NCBI GenBank assembly: GCA_020845495.1
Contig: JADLFM010000261.1
Span: forward strand, 1 to 47,116
From: Chloroflexota bacterium
Lineage (GTDB): Bacteria; Chloroflexota; UBA6077; JACCZL01
DNA length: 47,116 bases
Direction: 5' to 3'
The notes under the pieces were generated by a model that made no database searches, was not told the DNA's origin, and was given only the letters and a program-made list of their open reading frames with translations. Shown piece after piece: positions 45,709 through 47,116 of the stretch (position 1 is its first letter; each line of letters opens with the position of its first letter). The translations under genes were made by a program, and so were the position numbers.

Positions 45709-46980
45709 ATGACCGAGCGTGTAAAGCTAGCCCTCGTCGGCTGTGGCGGGATGGGCCGGCGCCACCTGCGCGGGCTAGCGACACTGGCCGGATCGTCCCA
45801 GGTCAACGTCGAGCTTGCGGCCGTCTGCGATCTGAACGACGACAATGCCAACCATCTGGCCGACGAAGCGGCTGCATTGCTGGGCCAGCGCCCGGCCGTC
45901 TACGCCAGCATCGAGACGATGGTGCGTGAGATCGACGACCTGCGCGCTGCCAGCGTCACCACCGACGCCGGCTCGCACCATGTCGTCGCGCCGGCTTGCC
46001 TCGATCTCGGGCTGAACGTCTTGTGCGAGAAACCGCTCGCCGTCACCCTGCGCGGCTGCAACCGGGTGGTCGAAGCAGCGCACAGGTCCGGCAGGACCTT
46101 CTCGGTGGCGGAGAACTACCGTCGCGATCCGATCAATCGGCTCATCCGCGCCCTGATCGACGACGGCGCCATCGGGACGCCACGCCTGATGCTCGAGACC
46201 AGCATCGGCGGGCGGGACCGGATCGCGATCACCCCATGGCGGCACATGAAGCAGGCCGGCAGCATCACCCTCGACGCTGGCGTCCACAATGCGGACATCC
46301 TCCGCTACTACCTGGGCGAAGTCCGGTCGGTGTACGGCGAGAGCCGGCTCCACGAGAAAACCCGCCGCAACACCGGTTCGGCCGGCCCTGGCGGCTTCTA
46401 CGCTCGCTGGTCGGCCAGCTTTCCGGATACGATCGAGCCAACCGGTGAAGACGCCATGTACGCCTTCATCTCGTTTGAGAACGGCGCGGTGGGCCAATGG
46501 ACCTACGACCAGGCTGGCCACGGCCTGCCGCTGCGCGGACGGTACGTCTACGGCGCCACGGCATCGCTGGAGTGCCCCGGCGACCGCAACGGCCGCCCGA
46601 TCGCGCTGCACCTGGATGATGGCACGGTCGTGGATGACGCGCGGATCCTCGAGTATGCTCCGAGTTATCGGCTCTCGCCGCTGGCGGCTGAACTGTTCGG
46701 CGGGGAGCGGGTCTGGACCTATGGCTTCGACTTCAACGATACCGACAGCCGCATCCTGGCGCTGGAGTACCACGAACTGGGTGAGTGCGTGCTGCTGGGC
46801 AAGACGCCGGAAGTGACCGGCGAGGAGGCCCGCGCCGACGTCGCGCTGGCCTACGCGCCGTTCGAGGCCGGGCGGCTCGGCCGGCCGGTGACGCTCGACG
46901 ATCTCATCAGCGGGCGCGCCGACGTCTACCTACGCGAGATCGACGCGATCCTCGGGCTGCTCCAGCCGAGTGAAGCCTGA
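45709..46980 (+). CDS. Gfo/Idh/MocA family NAD(P)-dependent oxidoreductase
   Basis: At 423 residues this member is longer than the one at 37835. The Rossmann part reads ALVGCGGMGRRHLRGL, with AAVCDLNDDNANHLADEAAA, SVTTDAGSHHVVAPACLDLG and NVLCEKPLAVTLRGCNRV carrying the catalytic Lys. The second domain has ENYRRDPINRLIRALIDDGA, DAGVHNADILRYYLGEV (Asp/His pair) and a long extra sheet region including GQWTYDQAGHGLPLRGRYVY. The tail with TPEVTGEEARADVALAYAP contains two 12-base direct repeats 84 bases apart. AGGGAGG lies just before the ATG at 45709. It probably belongs to one operon with the two upstream genes. A remnant of a paralogue lies at 37521. Confidence 0.93.
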   Translation: MTERVKLALVGCGGMGRRHLRGLATLAGSSQVNVELAAVCDLNDDNANHLADEAAALLGQRPAVYASIETMVREIDDLRAASVTTDAGSHHVVAPACLDLGLNVLCEKPLAVTLRGCNRVVEAAHRSGRTFSVAENYRRDPINRLIRALIDDGAIGTPRLMLETSIGGRDRIAITPWRHMKQAGSITLDAGVHNADILRYYLGEVRSVYGESRLHEKTRRNTGSAGPGGFYARWSASFPDTIEPTGEDAMYAFISFENGAVGQWTYDQAGHGLPLRGRYVYGATASLECPGDRNGRPIALHLDDGTVVDDARILEYAPSYRLSPLAAELFGGERVWTYGFDFNDTDSRILALEYHELGECVLLGKTPEVTGEEARADVALAYAPFEAGRLGRPVTLDDLISGRADVYLREIDAILGLLQPSEA

Positions 46981-47024
46981 GACACGGATCGAGGCTGCCC
47001 CCTCACCCCCTCTCCCGCGTGCGT

Positions 47025-47116
47025 TCATGGGCGGACAGTTTGAGCAAAGAGAAAGCGGAGGGCCTGGGCGCGGTACCAGCGGGTGGTCCAGGCGGGAGCA
47101 CTGAGGTGTGAGAGGA
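47025..47116 (-). CDS. partial reading frame at the window edge, possibly a transposase C-terminus
   Basis: Reading in from the right edge on the minus strand, one frame gives SHLSAPAWTTRWYRAQALRF followed by LFAQTVRP and a stop at 47027-47025. The aromatic and basic composition recalls the end of some transposases, but there are only about 29 residues and no catalytic motif. It may equally be chance. Confidence 0.2.
   Translation of the reverse strand, partial: LSHLSAPAWTTRWYRAQALRFLFAQTVRP

Noticed and set aside
1..47116. tRNA, rRNA, prophage or complete insertion sequence
   Set aside because: I saw no cloverleaf, ribosomal RNA core, integrase or transposase with catalytic motif; only a doubtful frame at the right edge could be part of a transposase.

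Overview
The window is a G+C-rich (about two thirds by eye) bacterial chromosome segment carrying about 39 credible protein genes, one decayed gene fragment and no rRNA, tRNA or CRISPR that I can see. The gene mix (F420/FMN luciferase-like oxidoreductases, a PPOX-type F420 protein, several enolase-superfamily dehydratases, a Rieske/amidohydrolase pair, OsmC and rhodanese proteins, SDRs, a c-di-GMP-type YajQ) points to a terrestrial Chloroflexota lineage, most like Thermomicrobia/Sphaerobacter relatives. This assignment is inference from gene content; no marker gene was placed on a tree.

Layout. 1-5 kb: dnaN (-) diverges from a guaB-type IMPDH (+), followed by a tam-like methyltransferase and a PPOX protein. 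5-8 kb: a short rhodanese gene interrupted in frame by one UGA, a BON/DUF2171 protein and a lipoprotein with an OB-like domain. 8.5-13 kb: an enolase-superfamily enzyme, a true formylglycine-generating enzyme, a sarcosine-oxidase-like flavoprotein and YajQ. 13-18.3 kb: a sulfur/persulfide island made of rhodanese-DUF2892, an MFS carrier, an MBL-rhodanese fusion with an operator-like palindrome inside its promoter, and an OsmC thiol peroxidase. 18.5-24.3 kb: a membrane-anchored SGNH protein and a heterodimeric ABC exporter. 24.3-27.4 kb: an LLM oxidoreductase, a second OsmC and a secreted proline-rich protein followed by a 17-bp minisatellite.

27.5-38.9 kb is a catabolic island. A minus-strand series (SDR, amidohydrolase, Rieske protein, two paralogous dehydratases) diverges from a plus-strand series (SDR, dehydratase, SDR, beta-propeller lactonase). 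A Gfo/Idh/MocA oxidoreductase closes it. The set fits oxidation of a sugar or uronate to a lactone, lactone hydrolysis and dehydration of the acid, that is a non-phosphorylative sugar-acid pathway; the substrate is unknown and no aldolase is present. 39-42.4 kb holds a methyltransferase and two glycosyltransferases whose 5' ends overlap head to head. 42.4-47.1 kb holds two small hypothetical genes, then an LLM oxidoreductase, a D-2-hydroxyacid dehydrogenase and a second Gfo/Idh/MocA enzyme.

The most interesting signal is the rhodanese at 5179-5547. Its single in-frame UGA stands exactly where relatives have the second Cys of a Y-C-T-C-P motif, the reading frame continues intact behind it, and a hairpin fitting the bacterial SECIS spacing rule follows. 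It is a candidate selenocysteine rhodanese. Other structure not explained by genes: short-period (13-17 bp) tandem duplications in many intergenic gaps, very long perfect hairpins between convergent genes, a duplicated ~105-bp element in the sulfur island, SD-led mini-ORFs ending in ATGA on the next start codon, and a Gfo/Idh remnant with a deletion explained by 12-bp direct repeats.
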